Below, one piece after another: positions 9,749 through 19,097 of a stretch of 64,000 nucleotides of DNA (its first letter is position 1; each line of letters opens with the position of its first letter). Origin of the DNA: Saccharomycopsis fibuligera x Saccharomycopsis cf. fibuligera (taxonomy: Eukaryota > Ascomycota > Saccharomycetes > Ascoideales > Saccharomycopsidaceae); contig CP012812.1 of NCBI GenBank assembly GCA_001936135.1, positions 496,001 through 560,000 of the forward strand, in the 5' to 3' direction. The notes below the pieces were generated by a model. The model was not told the DNA's origin, made no database searches, and saw nothing but the letters and a program-made list of their open reading frames with translations. The translations under genes were made by a program, and so were the position numbers.

Positions 9749-11803
9749 TTATTCTTTGTATGCGTAAGCCTCAAACAACTTTCCTTGCATAGCACCCGTT
9801 ATGCTGCGCCTTCCTTTCTTAGTATCAGTCACAGGAGGGGTGGCGGCAGAAAATTTACTTGAGTCTCCCAATTTTGCACCACTTATCCTTCTTTTTGGAG
9901 CCGCTTGGTTACTTGAGGGTTTGCAATTTTTTGTTAATGCTCCAGTAATTTTTCTACCATTGGTCTTGCAAGGTTTATCATCGTGAGCCTGATTCAAAAA
10001 CAAATTCAGATCTTTGTCAGCCAAAGGTACTCTTGTGTCTGAGGAGCTGTTGCACATAAACTTTTCTCTCAAATTTGTAATTGCAGTGTCCTCTTTTTTA
10101 TCACTTTCTAGTTTCTTTGTGCCCTCTTTATTCCCAGGATCCAGTAAGTCTTTAACATGATTCTCTTCGTCACTCATTCCATCACTTAATTCACTCAAAT
10201 CGGATTCCTGCTCAGATTCAAATGATGTAAAAGATGTGAATGAACTCTTTTTTTCATAAGTAGAAGCAGAATGCAGTTTGGTTTTGTCACAGTTTGTTAC
10301 ACGGTTATCTTTATCATTTTCTTTATCAGAAGATCCAGTTGAGATTGGCACTTTTTTAGACTCAGTATCTCGCGCGGAACTCGGAAAGTACTTGCTGGTT
10401 GTATGAACGTCATTTTCAGGTCGTTCGTTATTTTTGAATGCATTCAACTTTTTCGATACAACAGACTGTTCTGGTGCTTCTGCCTTTCTCTTAATATTAA
10501 CATTACTTGTTTTGGTCACAGGCGCAGTCGTGGTGTTTTTTAATATAGGCGTTGGCGGTGCTGCTGAAGCCACTTCTTTTGCAGACTGTGTGGGTTTTTG
10601 GGAAGATGAAAGAAATTTAAACATGTCCAAGGTCTTGAAGGTTTTCTTTGTAGCAGATACTGGGCTTGAATGTGATCTTTGCATGGTACGTTGACCACCT
10701 GGCTTTTTGACAGGCGTTGTATGCAAACTTGCTTTTGTAGCTGGGGTGGGGCGCTGTTGGAGTAACAATTCCTCTCTTGATACCAAAGCTCTTTTGGTTA
10801 TTGGGTCTAAATCCCCACAGGCGATCCCACAGTGTACTTTAATGTCACGAAGCTCACCTATACATTCAAATATTAATTGGAGTTCCCGCTCTTCAACTTC
10901 TTTTGGTATTTCATTGAGAGTCGTCATTTCCCTTTTGAGCGTATCAAATACTCTTGGATATAAAAATGAAAGGTTTGCTCTCTTGTATTCGTCAAGAAAC
11001 TGGTTTGGCACCTGGTATTTGTCCAACTTTAGCTTCAGAAGAATTCGGTCCATTGAATGAAAATTCTTGACAACTTGAAATGCTTTCTTAATTCCAATTC
11101 GAGGAATACCATTGGTATAATCACAGCCACTGATACATGCGACCATTCGTAGTTGATTTGCAGTCATGCTACCAATCTGTACATCTTTAACGCGTTTGAA
11201 ATTTTTGGCACTAATTTCAATAACAGTGCCATCTTTCTCATTAAACTTTGTCAACAAGTTCTGGCAACCAAAGATTAACAAATCTGAATCTTCAGAGATG
11301 ATTCCATGCACTAATCCTTTTTGCTCTAAATATACCATTTGCGAATCTGCTTCATAAGGAGCAACCACAAACTCAATGCCTTCGGCTTTCAAATACTCAA
11401 TAACCGTCTTAGCAATTGTTGGATTCACATCCACCGATTTTGTAAAACACTCATATGCTTTTTTATTATTACCTTGTGCTAATGATTTCAAACCAAGTTC
11501 TTTATTCACTCTTCTGTTTTCTCTTCTACTTTCTTCTGTTTGCGCCTTGGAACTAAAATGGTCGCCGTCAAAGACAAAATATGGTTCAATGTTGAATATG
11601 TTCCTCAACATGTTCACTCTTCTTTTGAAGAAAACCAAGTATTTTTCAGTGGGCTGGTCATGAGCTAGCTCCCATGTGCACGCGTAAACTGCCCTATGCA
11701 ACCAAGCATAACCGTCGATTGCCAAACGTTGCCCAGAGTAGCACTTCAAGGACTTGGGTTCCTGGATGGCTTTCAAAACCGGTAAAAGCCCATTAACGCC
11801 CAT
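9749..11803 (-). CDS. EXO1: Exonuclease 1 (Rad2/XPG family)
   Basis: 684-aa 5'-3' exonuclease and flap endonuclease used in mismatch repair (with MutS-alpha/beta), double-strand-break resection and meiotic recombination in the nucleus. It begins with the invariant MGVNGLLPVLK, so the start is certain. XPG-N carries AIDGYAWLH and FDGD. XPG-I carries VVAPYEADSQMVYL and ISEDSDLLIFG, with metal-binding Glu/Asp residues. SGCDYTNGIPRIGIKKA is the helix-hairpin-helix region with its Asp. From about residue 350 the protein is Ser/Lys-rich and disordered, where Exo1 proteins bind Msh2, Mlh1 and PCNA. The last residues (QGKLFEAYAY) resemble a degenerate PCNA-binding motif. An ACGCGT site lies 228 bp upstream. 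It is convergent with the chitinase, 179 bp apart. Confidence 0.96.
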   Translation of the reverse strand: MGVNGLLPVLKAIQEPKSLKCYSGQRLAIDGYAWLHRAVYACTWELAHDQPTEKYLVFFKRRVNMLRNIFNIEPYFVFDGDHFSSKAQTEESRRENRRVNKELGLKSLAQGNNKKAYECFTKSVDVNPTIAKTVIEYLKAEGIEFVVAPYEADSQMVYLEQKGLVHGIISEDSDLLIFGCQNLLTKFNEKDGTVIEISAKNFKRVKDVQIGSMTANQLRMVACISGCDYTNGIPRIGIKKAFQVVKNFHSMDRILLKLKLDKYQVPNQFLDEYKRANLSFLYPRVFDTLKREMTTLNEIPKEVEERELQLIFECIGELRDIKVHCGIACGDLDPITKRALVSREELLLQQRPTPATKASLHTTPVKKPGGQRTMQRSHSSPVSATKKTFKTLDMFKFLSSSQKPTQSAKEVASAAPPTPILKNTTTAPVTKTSNVNIKRKAEAPEQSVVSKKLNAFKNNERPENDVHTTSKYFPSSARDTESKKVPISTGSSDKENDKDNRVTNCDKTKLHSASTYEKKSSFTSFTSFESEQESDLSELSDGMSDEENHVKDLLDPGNKEGTKKLESDKKEDTAITNLREKFMCNSSSDTRVPLADKDLNLFLNQAHDDKPCKTNGRKITGALTKNCKPSSNQAAPKRRISGAKLGDSSKFSAATPPVTDTKKGRRSITGAMQGKLFEAYAYKE

Positions 11804-12540
11804 ATTTGCAACACTTTATCAAATGTATTGGAGTTTTGCGGGCGTGTTTGCTTCTAACGCTGTTGTTATTGCCGCTGGTAGTGTGATTGAAATTTGAGCT
11901 TTTGTGTTTAGATCCCTTATGACTTCCGACGTTAAAAATAAGGCCCAGTATCCGCCCTATATTTCTTTTTTTAATTATGATTATTATTATTTTTTTATTT
12001 TTTTATTTTTTTATTTTTTTATTTTTTTTTACGCGTACGCGCAATGATTTGTGTCCCCGTAGGGTAAAAGTGTATCGCATATCGCGTGGGAAAATTACAA
12101 AGCTTGCTACCAATGAATTGAGTGATCGGGAAGCTATACTTTATAAACTACCTCTTAGGCTTTGAGAAGCGAACCACCAAGTGTTCTCGTATTAAATTAG
12201 AATAAAATGTCTAATTTCTGCATTCAATGAAGCCGGGTTGTAATTGAGTAAATCGCTAAGGTCTTCAATACCAATGGTAGGCGTTTGACCAAAGCGATCA
12301 TAATATGACCTAATATGTTAAATCAACGGCACTTTAAGTCCTGACATGGTAAATACAACATAAAATATGTGTGATATTGTGTACCATTTCAATTGGATCA
12401 TTTCTCTGCAAAGTATTTGAGCTTAACTTATATGTGCCGCTATTAAGTTTTTATTGAGTTTCTAACAAACCTGTCAGAGTATGGATTTTAAAGTTTATCT
12501 TCCTTCAACTTAACATTGCTCAAATCAACTCAAATTTGCT
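11804..12540. other. EXO1 promoter region with ATTTTTTT tandem repeats
   Basis: This holds the EXO1 5' flank. It contains about five ATTTTTTT units at 11988-12030, followed immediately by ACGCGTACGCGC (12031-12042). The rest is AT-rich without a gene. Confidence 0.55.
12031..12042. promoter_or_regulatory. Double MCB-type element upstream of EXO1
   Basis: ACGCGT (12031-12036) is followed directly by ACGCGC (12037-12042), 228 bp upstream of the EXO1 ATG and directly beside a T-rich tract. ACGCGT is the MluI cell-cycle box bound by MBF and drives G1/S expression of replication and repair genes in yeasts. The motif is seen; the regulation is inferred. Confidence 0.6.
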
Positions 12541-12693
12541 CTACTGCTTAACAAGCCTTTTAGCAACTTTCAAAAAGTCCTTTCTCAAATCGAGCAAATA
12601 CCTCTGTTTGTCAAATCTGAAAAGCAGAACAAGGTAAACAAAAAAGAAAAGAAACGATGCGAAAGCCGTTGACGAAAACATCATTTCTTGCAT
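12541..12693 (-). CDS. Possible 50-aa single-pass membrane microprotein
   Basis: A 51-codon minus-strand frame. It starts MQEMMFSSTA, continues with a strong hydrophobic segment (residues 11-25, rich in Phe/Leu/Val), then a basic amphipathic tail (FDKQRYLLDLRKDFLKVAKR) ending LVKQ. That order (short lumenal or matrix end, one transmembrane helix, charged helix) is typical of small organelle-membrane subunits, not of random DNA. I cannot name the family. One leucine position is a CTG (Ser in this clade). It could be the last exon of a spliced gene, since a TATATCAG-type acceptor lies just upstream, or it could be chance. Confidence 0.4.
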   Translation of the reverse strand: MQEMMFSSTAFASFLFFFVYLVLLFRFDKQRYLLDLRKDFLKVAKRLVKQ

Positions 12694-13229
12694 ATTCAGA
12701 TCTGATATGCACGATCAAACCATCACAGTATAATATAAATTGGCTGCACAGTGCAGTCTCTAAGAATATAAATGTTTAAAACGTTAGTCTATACCGAAGG
12801 ATATTTGCGGTTATGTGGATATAAAGCAGTACGACAGTAAAAATGGTTTCCAAAGTAGAAAACTATTAGTAACAGGTTTAAGACTAATAGATAGACGTAG
12901 GTAAAAATAAGAGATTATAAATTGAATTATTAATTAAAGGTTCTAAAATTATTCAGATTGCAGGTGTAAAAAATTATTAAAAAATCTTAAGAAAACCAGA
13001 GAAAGGAATAAAGAAAAAATTGAAACGAGAGAAGGTAAAAGAAGGTAAAAGAAGGAATGAAAAGCGTGTGTTAGAAAATCATACTGAGGGACATACTATA
13101 CTGACATAAAATAAAAAATCGTAAGAGAAGAAGGAACTATTTTGAGAAATACATGTACAAAGGATGTTCAGTACAAAATCTCATATTTGATTGTGTTATT
13201 ACAAGCACATGGCTATTTTCTTTTCTATC

Positions 13230-13264
<35 letters not shown>

Positions 13265-13399
13265 TTTTTTTTTTTCTCTAGAATAATATAATTAGTTGAA
13301 AATTAATTTTATGCTCACACAAAAATATAAATTGGTATCATGATAGCGTAGCGTATTAGTAAATTAAAAGGAATCTTAGGTCATAAATTTGAAACAATC
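12694..13399. other. Intergenic region before SUR7 3' end, with T31 run
   Basis: AT-rich. It contains a short GAAGGTAAAA tandem near 13032-13055 and a T31 run at 13231-13261 followed by GC and T12. I see no gene here. Confidence 0.5.
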
Positions 13400-14305
13400 T
13401 TAAATTTCTGATTCTTCGTCAGCTTTTCTGTTTCTTCTAATGTTGAAAAAGTTAATACCTCCGCTTCTTGTAGCTGGTTCTTGAGCAGAAGATTGTCTAG
13501 GGCTACCGGCAGCGGCAGCGGCATATGGATCATCATATTGAGCTGGTGCTTGTTGTTGTGGTTGACTGGAAGGAAGTGGTGGAATTGCACCGGATGAAGT
13601 TGATTTTTTTGGTTCGCTAGCATAAAGACTGCCATCAGAGTTAGCCCCATATCTTTCTTTAGCTCTAAGGTATGATTCTCTAACACAAGCACCGAAAGTG
13701 GTAAGCAAGACGATAAAGTTGCACACTGCAGAAGCCCACACTAAGCCCATAAGGATTGGACCAATCTTACCGTTGGTAAAGTGTTTTTTAGCCAAGGCAA
13801 CAGTGGCGGTGTATAAGGCGGCAGCGGCAAAGTTCATGACAGTTGCAATAAAGGAGAAGATGGCGGTGATTTTTTGCACATGGAAGGAGCAAATAGAGAA
13901 AATAGCAAAAATAAGGGAAATTGCGCTGAATACCAAGGCAATCAACAAAGTAGCCCAACCGACTCTGGACAAGTAGTAGAAAGTGTCTCTGTTACTAACA
14001 AAGTATTTTGGAACATTACTCTCGGTGTCGAAGTTGTCAACAGGAGAAATTGGGTATGCAGGACCTAAGTCACCACAATTTTTGGATTTGCCGCCAACTG
14101 CTTCACAAATACCCCAGTAGGCCCATCTTGTTTTCGAATAAGCGTTTGGAATGCCATTAGTGTCTGCTTGAATCCAGTAAAATCTGTTCAATGGGAAACT
14201 TGGGTTTTTGCCAGAGCCAGACAATATAATCAATATTAATAGCAATGTAGCGCCTGCTAAGAAGAATAAGTCAACAATCGCCGATTTAAAGTGCAATCTT
14301 GCCAT
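13400..14305 (-). CDS. SUR7: Sur7 eisosome (MCC) tetraspan plasma-membrane protein
   Basis: 301 aa, the same size as S. cerevisiae Sur7. It marks the MCC/eisosome furrows of the plasma membrane and in Candida is needed for normal wall growth and endocytosis. TM1 is at about 10-30 (LFFLAGATLLLILIILSG). It is followed by the claudin-like extracellular loop NRFYWIQADTNGIPNA, then RWAYWGIC with paired Cys, and LGPAYPISPVDNF. Three more TM segments lie between about 119 and 207. The cytosolic tail is Ser/Pro/Gln/Ala-rich and ends GINFFNIRR with an acidic terminus. Both NRFYW-x-TxGIPNA and the GINFFxIR tail match Sur7 better than Fmp45 or Pun1. The start is the ATG at 14305. Confidence 0.9.
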   Translation of the reverse strand: MARLHFKSAIVDLFFLAGATLLLILIILSGSGKNPSFPLNRFYWIQADTNGIPNAYSKTRWAYWGICEAVGGKSKNCGDLGPAYPISPVDNFDTESNVPKYFVSNRDTFYYLSRVGWATLLIALVFSAISLIFAIFSICSFHVQKITAIFSFIATVMNFAAAALYTATVALAKKHFTNGKIGPILMGLVWASAVCNFIVLLTTFGACVRESYLRAKERYGANSDGSLYASEPKKSTSSGAIPPLPSSQPQQQAPAQYDDPYAAAAAGSPRQSSAQEPATRSGGINFFNIRRNRKADEESEI

Positions 14306-16722
14306 AATGTCAGATGTTGATTGATGATTGAGATTTTATTTGTATAGTGAATAAAACGTTTTGCAAATATCTTTATTTGTTTCGTTTTCTTTTGTTTAGT
14401 TTATAGGTGTAATCTAATTAAACCTAATATGAGAACCAATAAATAGTTAGAAGAAAACGCTAGTTGTGTGAAAGAAAGAATGTGGAAAAAATAAAAAAAA
14501 ACAAGAGAAAAAAATCAATTCAAAATAAATGTGTTGATGAAAAGCAAAAGTATATAAACTGGAAAGATCGGTTTAGCAAGCAAACAGTTAATGAAGTGAG
14601 CAGTAGCAGCAAAATGAGCATCATTACAGAGACAAACATAGAGAAATAGAGAAACAGGGAAAAACAGAAGGAAAAACAACAAGACATTTTACGTCCTAGT
14701 GCAGGACAACAAACAAACTTGGACAGCCAGCATTGTGCTGTTCCTGCCCAATACGGAAATCAAGGCCATGAGATGTACTGGTTTTGTCTAGCTACGCGCC
14801 ATTACGCTTCATCGCGCATAACAGTTTGCAACTGAAATTTTGTTCCGAGGGCTATCAGGTGGCCATTTCAGATGAGATCAGTAATAAGTTTATATACTCG
14901 GGGGTATTGCACCTGACTATCGGCATCAGAATGCATTGACAAGTTACGGTTGGTAGCGCATCGCTGCTAAAATCTAGGTTAACATGTTGATCACTATTTG
15001 TTTTGCTTCCGTTTTGGTGCAGAAATCAAAATAAACACAAGTAAACAAAAAAGTAAACAATAAGGCGGCTGATCATTGCTTTTGTCTGCAGCTGGAACGA
15101 GCAATATAACGGACACTACATAGTACTGCTATTTGCACGCACTTTCTCTTTATTTATGTTTTTTCCCAAAAAAAAATTTTAAAACTAATTTTTTTTTGCT
15201 GTGTGTTTTTTATCCTCGCTGCTGGCTTCAGTATAAGCTTGAGGCATGATGTCATATTATTGCCTGCTATTGTTCTGCATTACTCTCCGCACTGAAATAA
15301 TTAAAAGGGTAACAGATTTTTCCCAATAAGCTAAGTTATCCAGGCAATACGCAGCGCACTAAATTTGGGTCACGAAACAGTCTTTTTGTGGCACAAGATG
15401 ATCACTCAATAAATACACAAAGACAATATATTGTAGATTGACAGAAGAGAAAAGATTTTGATGGCAAGTGACACAGCCATACTAATCATCATTCAACCGC
15501 ATAGTATAACATATTTGTTCCGCAGCGTTCCTGACCATTGCCATCTCTGATTTGCCATTTGTAAATTGCAATTAAAATCTGCAGGTTGCCATCTGCTATC
15601 CGCCGTCCTCTTGTGACGAGATTGCCCACATTATCGCATATATTGTACACTATGATGTTATTACAGAGAGCAGAGCAATTGGATGCTCCACAGCAGACTC
15701 AGCAGCAAAATCAGGTCTTCAGGCAGAGCAATGCGTGCCTTACGAGCCCCAACCTTGTCTACCTTAAAGAAAAATTTTCCTTTACCCTTTTCACTTGATA
15801 AATTTTTTTATGTTTTCAATAAAAAAAAAATGCAAAAAATGGAGAGATTGGGGAAAAATTTTTTCTCTGGTTGTGGGTAACAGATTTTTAGGTTACGCTG
15901 AGGGATTTTTCCAGATTGGTTCCTGAATTTTCACTGGTTTCGGCGGCCATGCGTCTGGGGCATCTGACCTGGAAGCTCTCCCATTTGCTGGAGGCATAGT
16001 AGGAGCCCTGGTAGGGATGCGATGAGATTTTTTTGTTTCTTGTTTTTGTCGTTTTTAGTTGTTTTGCTCGCTTGTTCCTGTTGTTGGTTGCGCGGCCCTG
16101 GGCTGACGCCGGCCCTGGGCTCCACTCCCTCATCCACTCATTCACCCATTCTCTCTCGCCGTTCTCTCCAATGCCTGCAGAACCCTAAGCGCTGAAGACC
16201 CAAAACTTTTTTTTTTGTTTTTTATATTAAATGTCCAAGGCCGCCCTCAAATCCTGCCCTTGGGAATTTCCTCTTGTCTTTCTTTTTTTTCTTTCTTTCT
16301 CTACTTTTCCTATCTTTATGGATACTTTGTCTCATTACTAGAATTCTCTAGCAATACCTCTATTTCCTTGCCGCTGACATTCCTTTTCAGGTTTGGTTTG
16401 TTGCCTATACTAGCTGCACATTGCGTGTTGTTTGGTACTTTTACCGCTGTTGTGTCCGGTTACTGCCTTTTTCCTAAGTTTGGTATCGGTCATCGAAAAT
16501 CAGAGCGCTGCTGTTTATTTTCTTCATAATAGCACGTTTGTCTGTATTATACAATATTGTTGTCTTTGCAGGCGTCAATATAAAAACGTAACACGTTGTG
16601 TTGCTGAATTCTCTTTCTCTCTTTGGTAGCTTTTCAGCAGCTTTAAGTACCATTACTTCAACAAAGAAGAAATACAACAATAATCAAAAAAAATAAAAAA
16701 TTAAAAAACAATTTACATAAAA
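14306..16722. other. Long gene-poor region upstream of SUR7
   Basis: About 2.4 kb. It includes the SUR7 promoter and, at 15900-16140, a block nearer 50% GC with short minus-strand frames (Arg/Pro/Lys-rich, about 85 codons) that I do not accept as genes. A Gln-rich 48-codon frame starting at 15652 is also unconvincing. A TATAAAAA at 16579-16586 precedes the small ORF at 16723. Confidence 0.45.
16579..16586 (+). promoter_or_regulatory. TATA box candidate for the 68-aa ORF
   Basis: TATAAAAA lies 137 bp before the ATG at 16723. An A-rich leader directly precedes that ATG, which is the usual layout of an expressed yeast gene. Confidence 0.35.
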
Positions 16723-16929
16723 ATGGGTTTCTTAAAATCAAGCAGTCATAGCAAAAACAACTACAAGTTTGCTCAGTTTGACGAGAAACGCGACTACAAG
16801 AATCGTTGTAATACAAAACATACCCAATGTCATCAGCAATGTTCAAGCTCAACTAAATCGAGGGCTTCTTCAACCTCTTCTGCTTCTACGAATTCTAATT
16901 TGACATTTCAATTGCCTACAAGAAGCTGA
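16723..16929 (+). CDS. Possible 68-aa N-myristoylated small protein
   Basis: 68 codons from an ATG with an A-rich leader and an upstream TATA element. The N-terminus MGFLKSSS fits the N-myristoylation pattern (Gly2, Ser6, Lys5). The middle is polar with four Cys (one pair spaced CHQQC). The tail is Ser/Thr-rich. I recognise no family. If real, it would be a membrane-tethered small protein. The alternatives are a first exon of a spliced gene or a chance frame. Confidence 0.4.
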   Translation: MGFLKSSSHSKNNYKFAQFDEKRDYKNRCNTKHTQCHQQCSSSTKSRASSTSSASTNSNLTFQLPTRS

Positions 16930-19097
16930 TACAAATGGGCTTTCAACAGAAAGTTGTTAGATACAATTTTCTTGAATGCGCCAATCTCCTTGTACAATAG
17001 TGATTTCATTTTATATTACAGGTAATGAAGCTTTTTATGTCGCCAGCTCAATTGAAGCGAGCTTTGATTTACACCTTGATGTCCATCCTCTCATTCGCTC
17101 TTTTTTAATCCAACTACATCTTTCCCTGTTACAACTACTTCAATTCTTGCGTTATCTTTCAAGCATGCTCAAACTTGCTTTGTGTTTTATTAATAATTTT
17201 TTGTGTTTTCTGCTTTTTTGAATCACAATTTTTTTTTTTTACTCTTTTGCTTAAACTAAAAAGCTTTTGTTTTTTTAATTTGTTAATGATTTCATTTCCC
17301 GTTTGATTTTTTATATTTTATTTTTTTTTTTTTTGATTGACTTTTTATGCTCTTTGTCTTTGTGCTTCTGTTGTTTTGGGAAAAAATTTTTGAAAAAATT
17401 TTTGAAGGAAAAGTATTAGAAGAGAAAAGAAAAAGAAGAAAATACGTTTTATAATGTGTTACAGTTTAATGTATATGAAAAATAGCAAACACACTCGAAG
17501 AGATAATTGGATATGCGTCTTCAATCAGCTAAATGTTGTTTGTAGAGCATTTTCTCAAATATCTTTTTCAGAGTTGCTGAAAGTTTTCTGTGATACTATT
17601 ATCTATTGAATTTTTTTGTTTTTCTATTTTTTTCTTTCTGTTGTTTTTGTTGTCTTTGATTACAATGATGTATTGTCGTTCATAGCCCACGGATGACTAC
17701 AGTACTAGCGTTTATATTGCTTAGTACTCCACGAGATGCGGTCAACAATAACGACAGTTTTGAGTGCAGTAAATGTGACAACCTCGTATCAATGAAATGA
17801 TGTCACAGAAAGGGCACGATAATTGGCTTGATTATTAGTTCATGATCGCATTTAGGTCTACGCGGCACCAGCCTCATAAATGAGTATCCGATATAGCCGT
17901 CTAATAAGAAATGATGCCACACGCATGATCTGGAAGGTTGAATGAAACATGAAGTGTGGATGTATGGTTTATGATTGAGTCGACGACTGGTTGACTATAG
18001 ACGGCTTTTCCTATACTAAAAGATTGAACTGGGAAGAGTATTTACATCCCCATGGAAGTGTTACAATAGTTTGAAGTATGCAAGTGGAAATTCGAATCTT
18101 GTGTTGCCGTAGACATATGCAGCCAATTGATGGTGTTGATTTCCTGCCATTCCACTATTCGGCATGGCTTCAACTAATTATAGCAGCGTGTAAATAAAAA
18201 GAAAAAACTCATCATGCTTGGCAATTTTCACCTATTTGACAATCAGCACATACTAATAATATTCGACTGTCATATCCTCCTATTTTGGGAAAAAAAAATA
18301 TGAAGCGGAGAGTAGAATTTAGCGAAAAGAAAAAGGTGGATATGAGGTCATTGGTGGATGGTAGACTTATCTCATTTCTTTTTATGTCTTCTTTGTAGCT
18401 TATGGAGCTTGCTTTGAACCGATTCGAACTGATAGTCTTCAATTTGAGCCTACAACCGCAACTGCTAATTGAGAAAAAATTAGTGAGATAGAATTGACTG
18501 ACATGAGTATTACCGTATTTTACCGTACCAATATTCGTCAAGATACAATATCACTACCGCCTCTCACAAATTACAATGGCTGCCCAATTATCACAATCAT
18601 TTATTGTAATGTATGTAATCAAATTTGCTATTCGATTTCTTTTCTCTGTGGTTTTAAGACAGCTCTTCGATGATGAACTTTCCACGAATCATATATATTG
18701 AGCTATAGCTAAATTTGTTCGCAAAAAACAAACATCACTTTTAGTTTTTAAGATCTGGGCTAGCCTCAGCTATCAAAGTAAAATAAAGCACAGTCGATAC
18801 AAAATGTACAGATAGTTTATGAACGCATAACTTAAAAGAAATAATCTAGATTCAATAGTGATACATTGCTCTACAGCTACAGATATAGTTATAGTTCGTA
18901 CTCGTAAATTACACACATAAAGAGGTTCAGATTGCATCTTATTTTGATAGTGTTTGGCGGGTAATCTCATCGCGCCCGCCCTCGGGGAGCCTGAGCAGAA
19001 CAGAGCAGATACTATGCGGAGATCAACCAATGGCGCCCTATCACTGTTCAAGTCACTGTGAATTATATATCTCGCAGACAAACGTGAGAAATCGAGC
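16930..19097. other. Gene-poor region upstream of RAD1
   Basis: About 2.2 kb, T-rich at 17080-17400 and 17590-17660. It includes a tandem GAAAAAATTTTT pair at 17380-17403. I see no supported gene. A minus-strand frame at 18212-18541 lacks an ATG at its head. Confidence 0.5.

Noticed and set aside
15888-16145. 85-codon minus-strand frame in a locally GC-rich patch
   Set aside because: Composition-driven (Arg, Pro, Lys), with no promoter features and overlapping frames on the same strand.
18212-18541. 109-codon minus-strand frame ending in a C-A-D-C motif reminiscent of Dss4/Mss4 (LVCADC)
   Set aside because: The frame has no ATG at its head, lacks the first Cys pair and the WDFDN/GPIG motifs of Dss4, and is rich in composition-driven Phe/Ser. 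Chance resemblance is likely.
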